Source: Bifidobacterium sp. 7101
GTDB taxonomy: Bacteria; Actinomycetota; Actinomycetes; Actinomycetales; Bifidobacteriaceae
Assembly: GCF_000499285.1 (NCBI RefSeq)
Contig: NZ_AWUN01000005.1
Location: forward strand, 62,001-126,000
Direction of reading: 5' to 3'
Length of the DNA stretch: 64,000 bases
Position numbers and translations under genes: made by a program. Positions 52,860 through 62,075 of this stretch are shown here, piece after piece. Position 1 is the first letter of the stretch. Every line of letters begins with the position of its first letter. Below the pieces are notes generated by a model. That model was not told the origin of the DNA and searched no databases. It saw only the letters and a program-made list of their open reading frames with translations.

Positions 52860-53588
52860 CTAACGGTGGTAGACAGGTTCTCCCTGCCCGGCATACTTTC
52901 TGCCAGCGTATGAACCATAGGCAAGAATGAGTACAAGAGCGATTGCCAGAGCGGTTCCACAAATCCAATAGAGCCTGACTCCGCTATAAGCTAGGGCAGA
53001 CAGGATCATGACCACGCCCAGAATCATGAAGAGCACCCCGCCAAACTGCTGACAACGGCGCCAAGCCTCGCGGCTGGCGTAGGCACCTGGCACTCGAAAA
53101 CCGCTGATGCCGTTGGGTCTGGTTTTAGGAGCAAGATTGCCGATGACTATGAGAGTCAGACCAATCAAAAGCATGGCGACCTTATCAATGCCGAAATCCG
53201 TCGGCCACCAACCCCAATGAGGATCAGCGGAAGCTATTTCGAACAGATCTAAAACAGCGAGAATAATCTGCATGCATAGCCCACCCAGCAGAAAAACGGT
53301 CAAAGTATGTCCCGCTTCATCACCACGTTTAATCAAATATGCCCGCAGGACGAGCATGAGGATGGTCCAAATCAGCGCAATGACCAGACAGAAGCAGGGC
53401 ATCCAAACCAGCTCCTGGGGAGAGCCCCAGCGGTCCACCTGGTTCTGTGCATTCCAATGAAGCGGGACGTTTTCATTCGGCAGACGATTGACCACTAAGC
53501 AGCTTACGCCCAGCATGATCATCCCCGGCAACCACTGAGCCACGACCAGGGTCGGGACGAACCGACCCGCTTTGCCACCATTCGCCAT
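52860..53588 (-). CDS. SdpI/YhfL family membrane protein with DUF1648 domain
   Basis: 242 residues, six or seven helices. N-terminal DUF1648 feature VNRLPNENVPLHWNAQNQVD and the SdpI-like segment IVIGNLAPKTRPNGISGFRV followed by AWRRCQQFGGVLFM. In Bacillus subtilis SdpI protects against the SdpC peptide toxin and tethers the repressor SdpR. Here it lies 10 bp downstream of an SdpR-like gene, but no SdpABC toxin genes are present. The ATG at 53588 follows AAGGAGACTCTC. Confidence 0.85.
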   Translation of the reverse strand: MANGGKAGRFVPTLVVAQWLPGMIMLGVSCLVVNRLPNENVPLHWNAQNQVDRWGSPQELVWMPCFCLVIALIWTILMLVLRAYLIKRGDEAGHTLTVFLLGGLCMQIILAVLDLFEIASADPHWGWWPTDFGIDKVAMLLIGLTLIVIGNLAPKTRPNGISGFRVPGAYASREAWRRCQQFGGVLFMILGVVMILSALAYSGVRLYWICGTALAIALVLILAYGSYAGRKYAGQGEPVYHR

Positions 53589-53598
53589 GAGAGTCTCC

Positions 53599-53937
53599 TT
53601 AGGACTCGGAAACCGCCGTCGAACCAGTTTCCTTGCTCACAGTCTGCGGCTCGGGCAGACTTCTCTTGTCGCTGGCGCTTGTCCGCAGGCGGTAGAGCCA
53701 CTGAATGGTACTGTCCAGCACGCTCAGATTGAGTTCATAGATAACCCTGGTGCCCTGTTTGTGGCCGACAATCAGGTCGGCTTCTTTCAACTTCCTCAGA
53801 TGATAGGACAGCTTGGATGGCGTCATTCCCAGCTTTTCTGCCAGACGTCCGGCCTCCATGCCGCCCTGTTCCAAGAGATCCAGCACACGACGACGCAGTG
53901 GATCAGCCAGAGCCGCTGTTGTTTCTTGAATAGCCAT
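53599..53937 (-). CDS. ArsR/SdpR-type winged-helix repressor
   Basis: 112 residues with a helix-turn-helix (DPLRRRVLDLLEQGGMEAGRL, MTPSKLSYHLRKLKEADLI) and a wing at HKQGTRVIYELN; no metal-binding cysteines, which favours the SdpR-type autorepressor subgroup over metal sensors. The last 25 residues are Ser/Thr-rich. ATG at 53937 with AAAAGGAG upstream. It heads an operon with the SdpI-like gene and faces an imperfect palindrome over its own promoter. Confidence 0.87.
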   Translation of the reverse strand: MAIQETTAALADPLRRRVLDLLEQGGMEAGRLAEKLGMTPSKLSYHLRKLKEADLIVGHKQGTRVIYELNLSVLDSTIQWLYRLRTSASDKRSLPEPQTVSKETGSTAVSES

Positions 53938-53961
53938 AAGTCTCCTTTTCGGTGATTTTCT

Positions 53962-53998
53962 CTAGTATTTGCATGCTAACATTGTTTCAACCAATATT
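53962..53998 (-). promoter_or_regulatory. Promoter and candidate operator of the sdpR-like operon
   Basis: On the minus strand, TTGAAA (53985-53990) and TACTAG (53962-53967) are 17 bp apart. A 21-bp imperfect palindrome at 53978-53998, five mismatched positions when aligned with its reverse complement, overlaps the -35 and is a candidate SdpR autorepression site. Confidence 0.5.
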
Positions 53999-54219
53999 GT
54001 ATGTATTCTTCGACTTTTATGTGCTTTTCACTCACTGAGCGCAAAATAATTGACAATCGCTTGGATTGGCGTTTTGTATGGCAACATTAAACTGTTGAAT
54101 ATACCTACTTTTCTGAAGTAAAGGCTGATTGGTAAGTGCTTTGGCTCTAACCCACCGGTCCAGACCTGATCTGAAGTCATGTTAGTATGAAAACTTCTAC
54201 GAATAGGAGAACTTGCTGC

Positions 54220-54894
54220 GTGGGCGAAACTGGAATAAAAGTCAACATTGGTAAGGCCGCCATTTTCGATCTCGACGGCACACTTCTGGATTCTATGGGA
54301 GTCTGGAAGGAAATCGACCAACGATTCTTCGCCCGTCGCAACATCCCCATGCCGGACGATTACGCATCTGCAGTGGCCTCCATGCAGACCGGCGCCATCG
54401 CAAGGTACACCATTGACCGCTTCCACCTTGACGAGCGCCCAGAAGATCTTGTGGAGGAGTGGAACGAGGACGCGCTCCTGCTCTACGCCACAGCTGTGCA
54501 GCCCAAGCCCCACGCACTCGATTACCTGCAAGCGCTAAAAGTCAGCGGTGCCGCCCTGGCGGTGGCAACCAGCCTCCCGCCGCGTCTGCGACAGGCTGCT
54601 CTGAAGCACGCTGGGATGACCGATTGTTTCGACCAGGTCTGCAGCGTGGATGACGCCAAAAGCATCGGCAAGGAGGAGCCGGAAATCTACCTGTTGGCTT
54701 CGCGGATGCTGGGCGTTCCACCTGAGCACTGCACAGTGTTCGAGGATCTTCTGGTCGCTGTCGATTCGGCCAAGCGCGCTGGGATGAAGGTCTGGGCCAT
54801 GTACGACCAGTCCTCGGCCAAGGATTGGGATTCCATCCGCTCTGAGGCCGATGGTGCTATCACTGACTTCGCCCAGGCGCCTGCCATTCTCTGA
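54220..54894 (+). CDS. HAD-superfamily hydrolase (beta-phosphoglucomutase-like)
   Basis: About 224 residues. Motif I FDLDGTLLDSMG, motif II ATSLPP, a conserved lysine in GKEEPEIYL, and motif IV VFEDLLVAVDSAKRAGM give a subfamily IA phosphatase/mutase. A substrate cannot be assigned. The GTG at 54220 has AGGAGA nine bases upstream; the ATG at 54187 lacks a ribosome site. Confidence 0.83.
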   Translation: MGETGIKVNIGKAAIFDLDGTLLDSMGVWKEIDQRFFARRNIPMPDDYASAVASMQTGAIARYTIDRFHLDERPEDLVEEWNEDALLLYATAVQPKPHALDYLQALKVSGAALAVATSLPPRLRQAALKHAGMTDCFDQVCSVDDAKSIGKEEPEIYLLASRMLGVPPEHCTVFEDLLVAVDSAKRAGMKVWAMYDQSSAKDWDSIRSEADGAITDFAQAPAIL

Positions 54895-54959
54895 CTCGCT
54901 CCGCACCAGCTGGAGCCAGCTGTTACCATGAAAGCGTCAAATAATTTGGTGGAGGCTTT

Positions 54960-55637
54960 ATGGGCAATTCAGGCAAGGTAAATGCCGGTTGCTCAAAGTG
55001 GCTGTACTCACGTTTGCTCGCTCGTCTGGGATTGCAAAATTGGTGGCCGGCAGAGACTGACTTCGAGATGATGATCGGAGCGGTGCTGGTCCAGCATACG
55101 GCCTGGGGGAACGCGGCCATGTCCATCGAGCAGCTGCGCAAGGCCGATCTGCTCGACCCCTGCAACATGGCCGACGTCGACCTGGCAAGGCTGACGAACT
55201 TGATCAGATCAAGCGGCTTTATGAAAGCCAAGGCACGCACATGCAAGGCCCTGGCTCAGTGGCTGCTGGCTCATGGCATCCGCACGGCCGATGTGGAGGA
55301 CTGCGCGGATGAAGGTCTGCGTGACGACCTGCTCACCATTACCGGGGTTGGACGCGAGACGGCGGATGTCATACGGCTCTATGCCTTCGGCCAGCGCTGC
55401 TTTATCTGGGACGCCTATGCACGCCGGATGCTGGACGGTCTGGGGTGGGCCTCCTTGCGGTCATACCAAGAGGGTGAAGAGTACGAGGCGGATTTTATTC
55501 GGGTTGATCAATGGCCACTGAACGATCTGCGTGAATATCACGGGCTGATCGTTCAAGCGGGCAAAAACCATCGCAACCCCCAGGCCTACGCTGCCTTCCT
55601 TAAGGAACTTGCCGGTCCTGAAAGCTCCTCCAAGTGA
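54960..55637 (+). CDS. HhH-GPD glycosylase, MagIII-like, without iron-sulfur cluster
   Basis: 225 residues of the endonuclease III superfamily. [17 protein letters not shown] resembles Helicobacter MagIII, a 3-methyladenine glycosylase. The helix-hairpin-helix is [12 protein letters not shown], with Glu where Nth has its catalytic Lys, and the essential Asp is in FIWDAYARR. The C-terminal four-cysteine iron-sulfur motif is absent. So it is likely a monofunctional alkyl-base glycosylase. ATG at 54960 after TGGTGGAGGCTTT. Base-excision role is inferred from family. Confidence 0.82.
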   Translation: MGNSGKVNAGCSKWLYSRLLARLGLQNWWPAETDFEMMIGAVLVQHTAWGNAAMSIEQLRKADLLDPCNMADVDLARLTNLIRSSGFMKAKARTCKALAQWLLAHGIRTADVEDCADEGLRDDLLTITGVGRETADVIRLYAFGQRCFIWDAYARRMLDGLGWASLRSYQEGEEYEADFIRVDQWPLNDLREYHGLIVQAGKNHRNPQAYAAFLKELAGPESSSK

Positions 55638-55952
55638 GCTGAATCGTTGCGGTTCGCCCTATGACGTGCATGCCAAGATGCATACGATTTGTTACAAGGT
55701 GTGTCACAAGGTGTATGACAATACCTCAATACGCGACCTCATACATAGCAAGTCTTATACGGCCTATAAAGCACCTATATATGACTGCAACTAATGACCG
55801 TATTCCCATGCGACCATCTTGTCCGTACCTCTGTGAATCGCGCACAATAAGGATTTAACTTGACTTCAAGCGGATTGAACTCCGTAGACTATGTTTCATC
55901 CGCATACTTGGCAGACGGATACGCCAGGTAGTGAAGAATGGGGAGCATGAGC
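55638..55952. other. Intergenic region without a recognisable gene
   Basis: About 315 bases, AT-richer than the flanks, with two GTGTGTCACAAGG-like imperfect repeats near 55690-55720. No coding frame with a ribosome site is supported. Confidence 0.5.
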
Positions 55953-56993
55953 ATGAAGGCAGCAAAGTTTGTGAAGCCAGGCCGCATCGAGCTGGAGGAA
56001 GCGCCGATGCCGACCATCGAAAAGCCCGGAGATGCCGTGATTCGGGTCATCCGGGCCTGCGTGTGCGGATCCGACCTGTGGTGGTACCGTGGGATTTCCT
56101 CAATGCCCTCAGGCAGTCACGTAGGGCACGAGGCCATCGGCCTGGTCGAAAAGGTGGGCTCCGATGTCACCCACGTCAAGCCAGGGGACTTCGTCATAGC
56201 GCCTTTCACCCATGGTTGCGGGCACTGCGCCGCCTGCAGGGCCGGCTTCGACGGTGACTGCCTTGATCCAGACAGGCGGGGGAGCGGCGGCTATCAAAGC
56301 GAGTATCTGCGATTCACCAACGCGGACTGGGCCTTGGTGAAGATTCCAGGCCAACCTGAGGACTACAGCGACGACATGCTTGACTCTCTGCTGACCCTCT
56401 CCGACGTGATGGCCACCGGTTATCATGCAGCCGCTACAGCCCAGGTCAAAGAAGGCGACACGGTCGTGGTCATGGGTGATGGGGCGGTGGGTCTGTGCGG
56501 AGTCATTGCGGCCAAGCTGCGTGGGGCCGAACGCATCATCGCCATGAGCCGGCATGAGGACCGACAGAAGCTGGCTCGTGAATTCGGGGCCACTGACATC
56601 GTGGCTGAACGCGGCGACGCTGCTGTGGAGCAGGTCATGGCTCTCACCGACGGAGCCGGAGCCGATGCCGTCCTGGAATGCGTGGGCACCGAACTGTCCA
56701 CCGACACTGCTGTCAGAGCAGCCCGGCCCGGCGCAGTAGTCGGCAGGGTCGGCGTACCGCAGCAGGCTACCATGGACACCTCTAAACTCTTCTGGCGCAA
56801 TGTCGGGCTGCGAGGAGGCACGGCCGCAGTCACCACATATGACAGGCATCTGCTGCTTGAAGAGGTGCTCAAGGGCAGCATCCAGCCAGGCAAGGTCTTC
56901 ACCAAGCGCTTTGACTTGGATCACATCCAGGAGGCCTATGAGGCCATGGACCAGCGCACCGCCATCAAATCCCTGCTGCTTGTTGGCGAATGA
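55953..56993 (+). CDS. Zinc-dependent alcohol dehydrogenase family protein
   Basis: 346 residues, medium-chain dehydrogenase. Catalytic-zinc residues in ACVCGSDLWWY and GHEAIG, structural zinc cysteines in CGHCAACRAGFDGDC, and NAD(P)-binding GDGAVGLCGVIAAKL. Similar proteins are often annotated threonine-dehydrogenase-like alcohol dehydrogenases; substrate unknown. ATG at 55953 is seven bases from GGGGAGC; ATG at 55947 is an alternative. A GC hairpin follows at 57019-57047. Confidence 0.9.
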   Translation: MKAAKFVKPGRIELEEAPMPTIEKPGDAVIRVIRACVCGSDLWWYRGISSMPSGSHVGHEAIGLVEKVGSDVTHVKPGDFVIAPFTHGCGHCAACRAGFDGDCLDPDRRGSGGYQSEYLRFTNADWALVKIPGQPEDYSDDMLDSLLTLSDVMATGYHAAATAQVKEGDTVVVMGDGAVGLCGVIAAKLRGAERIIAMSRHEDRQKLAREFGATDIVAERGDAAVEQVMALTDGAGADAVLECVGTELSTDTAVRAARPGAVVGRVGVPQQATMDTSKLFWRNVGLRGGTAAVTTYDRHLLLEEVLKGSIQPGKVFTKRFDLDHIQEAYEAMDQRTAIKSLLLVGE

Positions 56994-57088
56994 GGCTGCA
57001 GCAGTAATCAGCTGACCTCGGCGCCGCTGACATAGTCGGTGGCGCCGCGTAAGCATGCCTGCCTAAACATGCCCCTTTTTTCGAAAAA

Positions 57089-57126
57089 TCAGGGCCGAGT
57101 CAGGGATAATTCAGGGTAAATCAGGG
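57089..57126 (+). promoter_or_regulatory. Array of four phased TCAGGG direct repeats
   Basis: TCAGGG occurs at 57089, 57100, 57111 and 57121, spaced 11, 11 and 10 bp, so all fall on one face of the helix. They lie 180 bp before the ABC transporter ATPase gene. Such phased direct repeats are typical of response-regulator or multimeric activator binding; no regulator gene is adjacent. Confidence 0.65.
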
Positions 57127-57305
57127 TATTTCATCCCTTCTTCGCTGATATCAATGGAATTGACTGATGACGACAAGGATGACCGTCATACAGGGTCAAG
57201 CGACGAACGAGGGCACATGACATCTGCGAGGCGAATCAGCATTACTGAGCGTAGATGCCTCGGTCTGGAAGGTCGTCGATGATCATCCAAGGGAAAGATG
57301 CTACT

Positions 57306-58037
57306 ATGAATAACCCCAACGTAAGCGTGAGCAGAGGACCGACACCAACGATTGAAGCTATGGGGCTGTCCATGGTGGTCTCCCCGCGCCGTGGCGATTC
57401 ACTGACCATTCTCAATGACATCGCATTCACTGCCTATCCGGGGGAGATGACCGGCATCATCGGGCCGTCAGGCAGCGGCAAATCGACGCTGCTGTACTGC
57501 CTGGCTGGGCTGGAGAAGGCCACTAGTGGAACTGTGCTTCTGCTGGGCAAGGACATAACCCGTCTGGGGCTGTCGGCCATGACCAAGTTCAGACGCCAGC
57601 ATCTAGGCTTCGTATTCCAGTCCTACAACCTGATCACCAGCATGACGGTCGAACAGAATCTGGCTCTGCCATTCACCCTTCGCGGAACCCGCTTTCCCAG
57701 AAAGACGGCGGATTCCCTCTTGAAGTACTTTGGCCTGATCGATCAGAAAAAGAAAAGCGTCACCCTACTGTCGGGCGGCGAGCAGCAACGTGTTGCCCTG
57801 GCCCGCGTCCTGTTATCCGACGCAGACGTGGTGTTCGCAGACGAGCCGACTGGCGCCCTGGATCAGGAATCCGGAGAAAAGGTCATATCGGTGCTGAAGG
57901 AACTTGCCAACCACGAAAAGAAAACCATCGTACTGGTGACGCATAACAATGAGGTGGCGGGTCAGTGCGATCGGCTGTTTGCCGTGCGCGATGGCCGTAT
58001 TAGCCAGTCATTCTCTGCGAAAGCGCCCATGGCATGA
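57306..58037 (+). CDS. MacB/LolD-type ABC transporter ATP-binding protein
   Basis: 243 residues. Walker [13 protein letters not shown]-loop FVFQSYNLI, signature LSGGEQQRVALARVL, Walker B VVFADEPTGALD and H-loop VTHNNE are intact. The sequence belongs to the MacB/LolD exporter subgroup that pairs with FtsX-like permeases. The ATG at 57306 follows AAGGGAAAGATG at slightly long spacing; an ATG at 57279 would add nine residues. It overlaps the permease gene by 4 bp. Confidence 0.92.
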   Translation: MNNPNVSVSRGPTPTIEAMGLSMVVSPRRGDSLTILNDIAFTAYPGEMTGIIGPSGSGKSTLLYCLAGLEKATSGTVLLLGKDITRLGLSAMTKFRRQHLGFVFQSYNLITSMTVEQNLALPFTLRGTRFPRKTADSLLKYFGLIDQKKKSVTLLSGGEQQRVALARVLLSDADVVFADEPTGALDQESGEKVISVLKELANHEKKTIVLVTHNNEVAGQCDRLFAVRDGRISQSFSAKAPMA

Positions 58038-59458
58038 GAGGCGCCCTGTCCGAACTCAAAGCAGCGCCCATGGTCTGGAGCGCGGTCTTGCTGGCCATGG
58101 TCGTATCCCAGACCGTCATCTGCTCCCTCTTTGCGGTCGCCGCAATCATTGATCAGGACTATCAGGGCCCGGAGCAGGAACTTGGATCCGCATACACTGG
58201 TCCCGCCTTAGCATTCAGCGTGATCATCACCGTAGCTGTGTTGCTATGGGTCATGAACTCAGCACTGAATCAACGACGGCATCAACTGGCGCTCATGGTT
58301 TTGCAAGGCGCTCTGCCTTGGCAACTGCTGGCCTGGAATCTGCTGATTGTCATGGGATTATTCATCCTGTCTATTGCAGCCACCTGCCTTTTGCTGCCAG
58401 TGATTACGCCCTTGATCTTCGCCATGGTGACAAATCCACTCGATTTGCATTTGACATATGCCAGCAGCCACCTGTTCAATTCGCTGGGCAAAGGCCTCGC
58501 TTTCAGCGCTGCGCCCATCCTCATAAGCACCCTGTTGACTATCCGTTCGCTCTCGAAAATACGACCAATGGAAGCACTCAGGCAATCCCAGAATCCGCCA
58601 AAGCGGATAGGCGTCTTCCGCTTCCTCCTGGGAACCATATGCTTGATTGGCGCGGGCTGTATGCTGCTGATTCCAGCTTTTACACTTGCAACCAACCCTC
58701 GTGCCAGTCAGATGAGCAGCGATGCCGTTCCAGATCAGATGACGGTATTTCTTGCCTTCGCCATGGGCGGCATGTTCCTCCTGATATTCTCGCTGGCGGC
58801 TTTCGCGCCATACCTCCTGCCCAGATTCACGGCGATATGGACGCGTATTGTGGCGTTGCCATCCAGAACCTGGAGGCTGGCAGGCCAGCAGGCTGTCGGC
58901 AGCATACAGCGCCAGGGAGCGGCGATCATCCCGATGACTGCAGGTCTGTCATTGCTGATGACCGTCAGCGGAGGATTGAGCACGATGATCACCACCATGC
59001 AAGTCGCTTTGCCCCCCAAACCAGACAGTACTGTTCCGGCGACCGCAGACATGTTTGCGAGTCTCTTGGCGCTCACTGGACCGCCACTGATCATCGCGAT
59101 AACAGGTGCAATTGCAGGCACCTTGATCACTTCCAAAGGCAGAGGACTTGATCTGGCGCTGACCTACGTATCAGGTGCTGGAATCGGCCAGCTCAGAGTA
59201 TTGGGCGCACTTGACGGCATCATCACCATGATTACCAGCACACTGTTCTCCCTGGTCATCACCTTGCTCTGCACCTCATCCCTTACCTTCATGCTCTCGC
59301 GCTTCATGGGCAAAGCACAGATGAGCGTGCAATGGGTCGCTTGGATCGTAGTGGTGCTCATCGCATCCGTGCTTGGTGCCGCAGCCACAGGAATCCAAGC
59401 TCTGACCACCAGATTCGAGAACTCTGTCAGTGTCATATCGCATGCCATAGGCGAGTAA
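58034..59458 (+). CDS. FtsX-like permease of ABC exporter
   Basis: 474 residues with about eight to ten helices in two FtsX-like halves; LNQRRHQLALMVLQGALPWQ and SKIRPMEALRQSQ are the characteristic cytoplasmic loops. Partner of the upstream ATPase; this pair type moves peptides, antibiotics or lipids, or transmits envelope signals. No large extracytoplasmic domain is visible. Start overlaps the ATPase stop. Confidence 0.85.
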   Translation: MRGALSELKAAPMVWSAVLLAMVVSQTVICSLFAVAAIIDQDYQGPEQELGSAYTGPALAFSVIITVAVLLWVMNSALNQRRHQLALMVLQGALPWQLLAWNLLIVMGLFILSIAATCLLLPVITPLIFAMVTNPLDLHLTYASSHLFNSLGKGLAFSAAPILISTLLTIRSLSKIRPMEALRQSQNPPKRIGVFRFLLGTICLIGAGCMLLIPAFTLATNPRASQMSSDAVPDQMTVFLAFAMGGMFLLIFSLAAFAPYLLPRFTAIWTRIVALPSRTWRLAGQQAVGSIQRQGAAIIPMTAGLSLLMTVSGGLSTMITTMQVALPPKPDSTVPATADMFASLLALTGPPLIIAITGAIAGTLITSKGRGLDLALTYVSGAGIGQLRVLGALDGIITMITSTLFSLVITLLCTSSLTFMLSRFMGKAQMSVQWVAWIVVVLIASVLGAAATGIQALTTRFENSVSVISHAIGE

Positions 59459-59775
59459 TAAAGTCCTGCTGTATGCACCCGAATACATATTTGAGCCAAG
59501 CAAAGCCTGCCGACATCTGCCATTCCCTCATGCCTCTTGTTAAATAAATTAAGTCGGGTATATGCAGAGCTTGGCTTGATGAATTTAATTGTTAGGTAGG
59601 TGCAACTGTGAGCACTTGATGGTTTCCCGCCAATACAGGTAAACACTGAAGTATGCGACGATTTCCTACACACGAGCATTTGCAAGGCCCATATAAGGTA
59701 CAGTCAATAACAAACCGCGACAGGTGACGATGAACCAGTCAAATCTTGTCAACAATAGACAAATGGAGGACCGTC
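59459..59775. other. Intergenic region before the ClbS-like gene
   Basis: About 317 AT-richer bases without a supported gene. It must contain the promoter of the ClbS-like gene, but no clear hexamer pair was identified. Confidence 0.5.
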
Positions 59776-60309
59776 ATGGCGCGACCTACCACCAAGGAAG
59801 AACTCATCAAGGCGGCTGATGATGGCTTCGACAAACTCGTGGCGCTGCTTGAGCCGCTGACACCTGAAGAACGCAATGGCCGCTTTTCCTTCGATCTGAG
59901 CAAGGAGAAGGGGGCCCATTGGGCACGCGACAGGAACATCAAGGACGTGCTCGTCCATCTCTACGAGTGGCATCAGCTGCTGTTGAACTGGGTGGAGGAC
60001 AACCAGCAGGGCAGGACCCACGACTTTCTTCCGGACGGCTACAACTGGCGTAATTACGGCGAGATGAATGTGAAGCTGCGGGACAAGCATGATGACACCA
60101 CCTACGATCAGGCCTTGAACCTGTTCGTCGAATCCCATAAGAAGGTCATGGCCTTGGCGCAATCGTTCACCAATGAACAGCTGTTCACCAAGGGCGCCCT
60201 CCCATGGACCGGAAACTCTACCTTGGGCTCTGCCTTCATCTCTTCGACCTCCAGCCACTACGACTGGGCCCTGAAGAAGATACGGAAGTACTTGAAAGGG
60301 CGTAAATAA
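59776..60309 (+). CDS. ClbS/DfsB family four-helix protein
   Basis: 177 residues. KEELIKAADDGFDKLVALLE, LVHLYEWHQLLLNWVED and LPDGYNWRNYGEMN match the ClbS/DfsB family layout. E. coli ClbS is a cyclopropane hydrolase that inactivates colibactin; most homologues are uncharacterised DinB-like proteins. The ATG at 59776 follows TGGAGGACCGTC. It stands alone between an exporter and an ECF operon. Confidence 0.85.
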   Translation: MARPTTKEELIKAADDGFDKLVALLEPLTPEERNGRFSFDLSKEKGAHWARDRNIKDVLVHLYEWHQLLLNWVEDNQQGRTHDFLPDGYNWRNYGEMNVKLRDKHDDTTYDQALNLFVESHKKVMALAQSFTNEQLFTKGALPWTGNSTLGSAFISSTSSHYDWALKKIRKYLKGRK

Positions 60310-60510
60310 GCGCTAGGACACCTGAAAAGAATCAGCTTCATACAAGACAGTAATGGATTGCCCTGCGACCAGATTCACAGTATGGCCGACCCCAGAAGCA
60401 GCATCTCAGCATATTCGTAATAGCACTGGAGCATAACCGCGATAACCGCTTGCATAGCCGTAAGCAAGACGATATCTAGGATGTAGACAAAACAGAGAAG
60501 GACATCATCA

Positions 60511-61107
60511 GTGAAACGATCTCGCATTGATCCAGATACTGATGATATAAGGCTGATCAAGATGGTGGCTGACGGAAATGAATCGGCCTTTGAGGCACTT
60601 TACAATAAGTATGCTCATACCGTCGAAGCCTTTATTTCCCTGCGAATATCCGACGATGAGGATGCGAGTGAAGTTTTTGCTGACACATGGCTGGGCTGCT
60701 GGCGTTCCTCAAAAACCTTCCGCGCAGACAGCAAGGTGCTTACCTGGATACTCAGCATTGCCCGGCGGCAAGTCTATATGAAACGTCGCAAACCAAAACC
60801 ACCTGACCAAATGGATCAGGTGGAACTTGACTCGATAACCGATGATCAGCTGGAGCCTGTAGAACTGGTCAATAAGGACCTGACGATGGAAATAATACGG
60901 CAAAGGATTGATGCACTCCCAGCAGAAATGGCCTATACGGTAACCCTGGCTTGGCTCTACGAGTTACCCTACCCGGAAATAGCCTCCCTGCTCGACGTTC
61001 CGGTTGGGACTGTGAAATCTCGCATTGCCCGGGCAAAGCAGATCCTGCGCCCGCAGTTGACCGACCTCGCTCCAGTCAAACCCCATAAGCTGCAGAGCCA
61101 GAGGTAA
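60511..61107 (+). CDS. ECF-type RNA polymerase sigma factor
   Basis: 198 residues. Region 2 (ESAFEALYNKYAHTVEAFISLR ... DASEVFADTWLGCWR) and region 4 (LPYPEIASLLDVPVGTVKSR) are separated by an acidic linker. It begins with GTG at 60511 after AGAAGGACATC. It heads a tight cluster with three membrane proteins and an ABC ATPase, so it probably controls that exporter. No anti-sigma with a zinc motif is recognisable; the next protein is the candidate. Confidence 0.9.
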   Translation: MKRSRIDPDTDDIRLIKMVADGNESAFEALYNKYAHTVEAFISLRISDDEDASEVFADTWLGCWRSSKTFRADSKVLTWILSIARRQVYMKRRKPKPPDQMDQVELDSITDDQLEPVELVNKDLTMEIIRQRIDALPAEMAYTVTLAWLYELPYPEIASLLDVPVGTVKSRIARAKQILRPQLTDLAPVKPHKLQSQR

Positions 61108-61121
61108 TTGAAGGGGTGATT

Positions 61122-61967
61122 ATGACAGACCGATATAAGAGCACAAGCCCAGACAGCACAAACCCGGTTACCGAAGAATACCAGGGTGAGGTTCAAAAGG
61201 CGCTTATGGAAAAAGAGCAGAATGCCCAGCCGGCAGTTCCGGCTTTTACTAGCGTAATGAAGGCCATCCACCAGAAGCCGTCGCTGGCAACGGATCAACC
61301 GATTCCATTCATGCGCCAAGTACGTTCCTGTGGCCCACTTATTCGGGCCCAATTCCGCCTCATACCGCGATATATCTTACTGGTAGAAATTGCGATAGCA
61401 GCGTGCTCCGTCTTAATTGGCAACCTTATGCAAGGTGCACGTTACGGCAGTCTCGGTCTGCATATCTTTTCAAATATGCTCATGCTCAACATGACACTGA
61501 CGATGATCCTGGTTTTTTCCATTAAAGATGATCATGAATTAATGCTCAGTATGCCCCTGGGACCTCAAGTTGTAGTAGCTACTAGACTGTTGCTGGCCTT
61601 TATCTCCAACATTGTCGTCGGGGGAGCAGCCTTGTTGATTGTCACTGCAATCAACCCTGGAATAAGGCCCCTGCCAGTTATTGCCCAAACGATAGCCCCC
61701 ATAACACTCCTGGCGAATATCGTGGCCCTCTTATGCATATGGCAATGCTCTTGGATTGCACTGCTCCTAGGGATACTTGCACCACTAATGAGAACTTTGC
61801 AGAACTTGAGGTCATCATTTTTCCTACCGGCATGGGTCAATTCGGTACCCACTACAACCGCAGCCTGGGCAGGGACCATCCTACTGACAGTGGGACTCCT
61901 ATCTGCTGTTATCCTTACAGCCCCTCTTGCCTGGCATACTCAACTCGCCGGTGGAGATAAAAATTAA
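61122..61967 (+). CDS. Membrane protein of the ECF-ABC operon (possible anti-sigma/permease)
   Basis: 281 residues: a hydrophilic N-terminus of about 85 residues, then about six helices. No zinc-binding His-x3-Cys-x2-Cys anti-sigma motif is present. The cytoplasmic head followed by an ABC-2-like membrane domain could combine sigma sequestration and transport, but neither is shown. The ATG at 61122 follows GAAGGGGTGAT, 14 bp after the sigma gene. Confidence 0.72.
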   Translation: MTDRYKSTSPDSTNPVTEEYQGEVQKALMEKEQNAQPAVPAFTSVMKAIHQKPSLATDQPIPFMRQVRSCGPLIRAQFRLIPRYILLVEIAIAACSVLIGNLMQGARYGSLGLHIFSNMLMLNMTLTMILVFSIKDDHELMLSMPLGPQVVVATRLLLAFISNIVVGGAALLIVTAINPGIRPLPVIAQTIAPITLLANIVALLCIWQCSWIALLLGILAPLMRTLQNLRSSFFLPAWVNSVPTTTAAWAGTILLTVGLLSAVILTAPLAWHTQLAGGDKN

Positions 61968-62075
61968 TGAACCTTTTCATCCTCTCTCGCTACTAACTAA
62001 GCAGACGGAACGAGTAGCGAGCAATGTCTGGCAGCAGCCGAAAGCCAAAACCAGATATGAGGAAGGTGGACGAGG

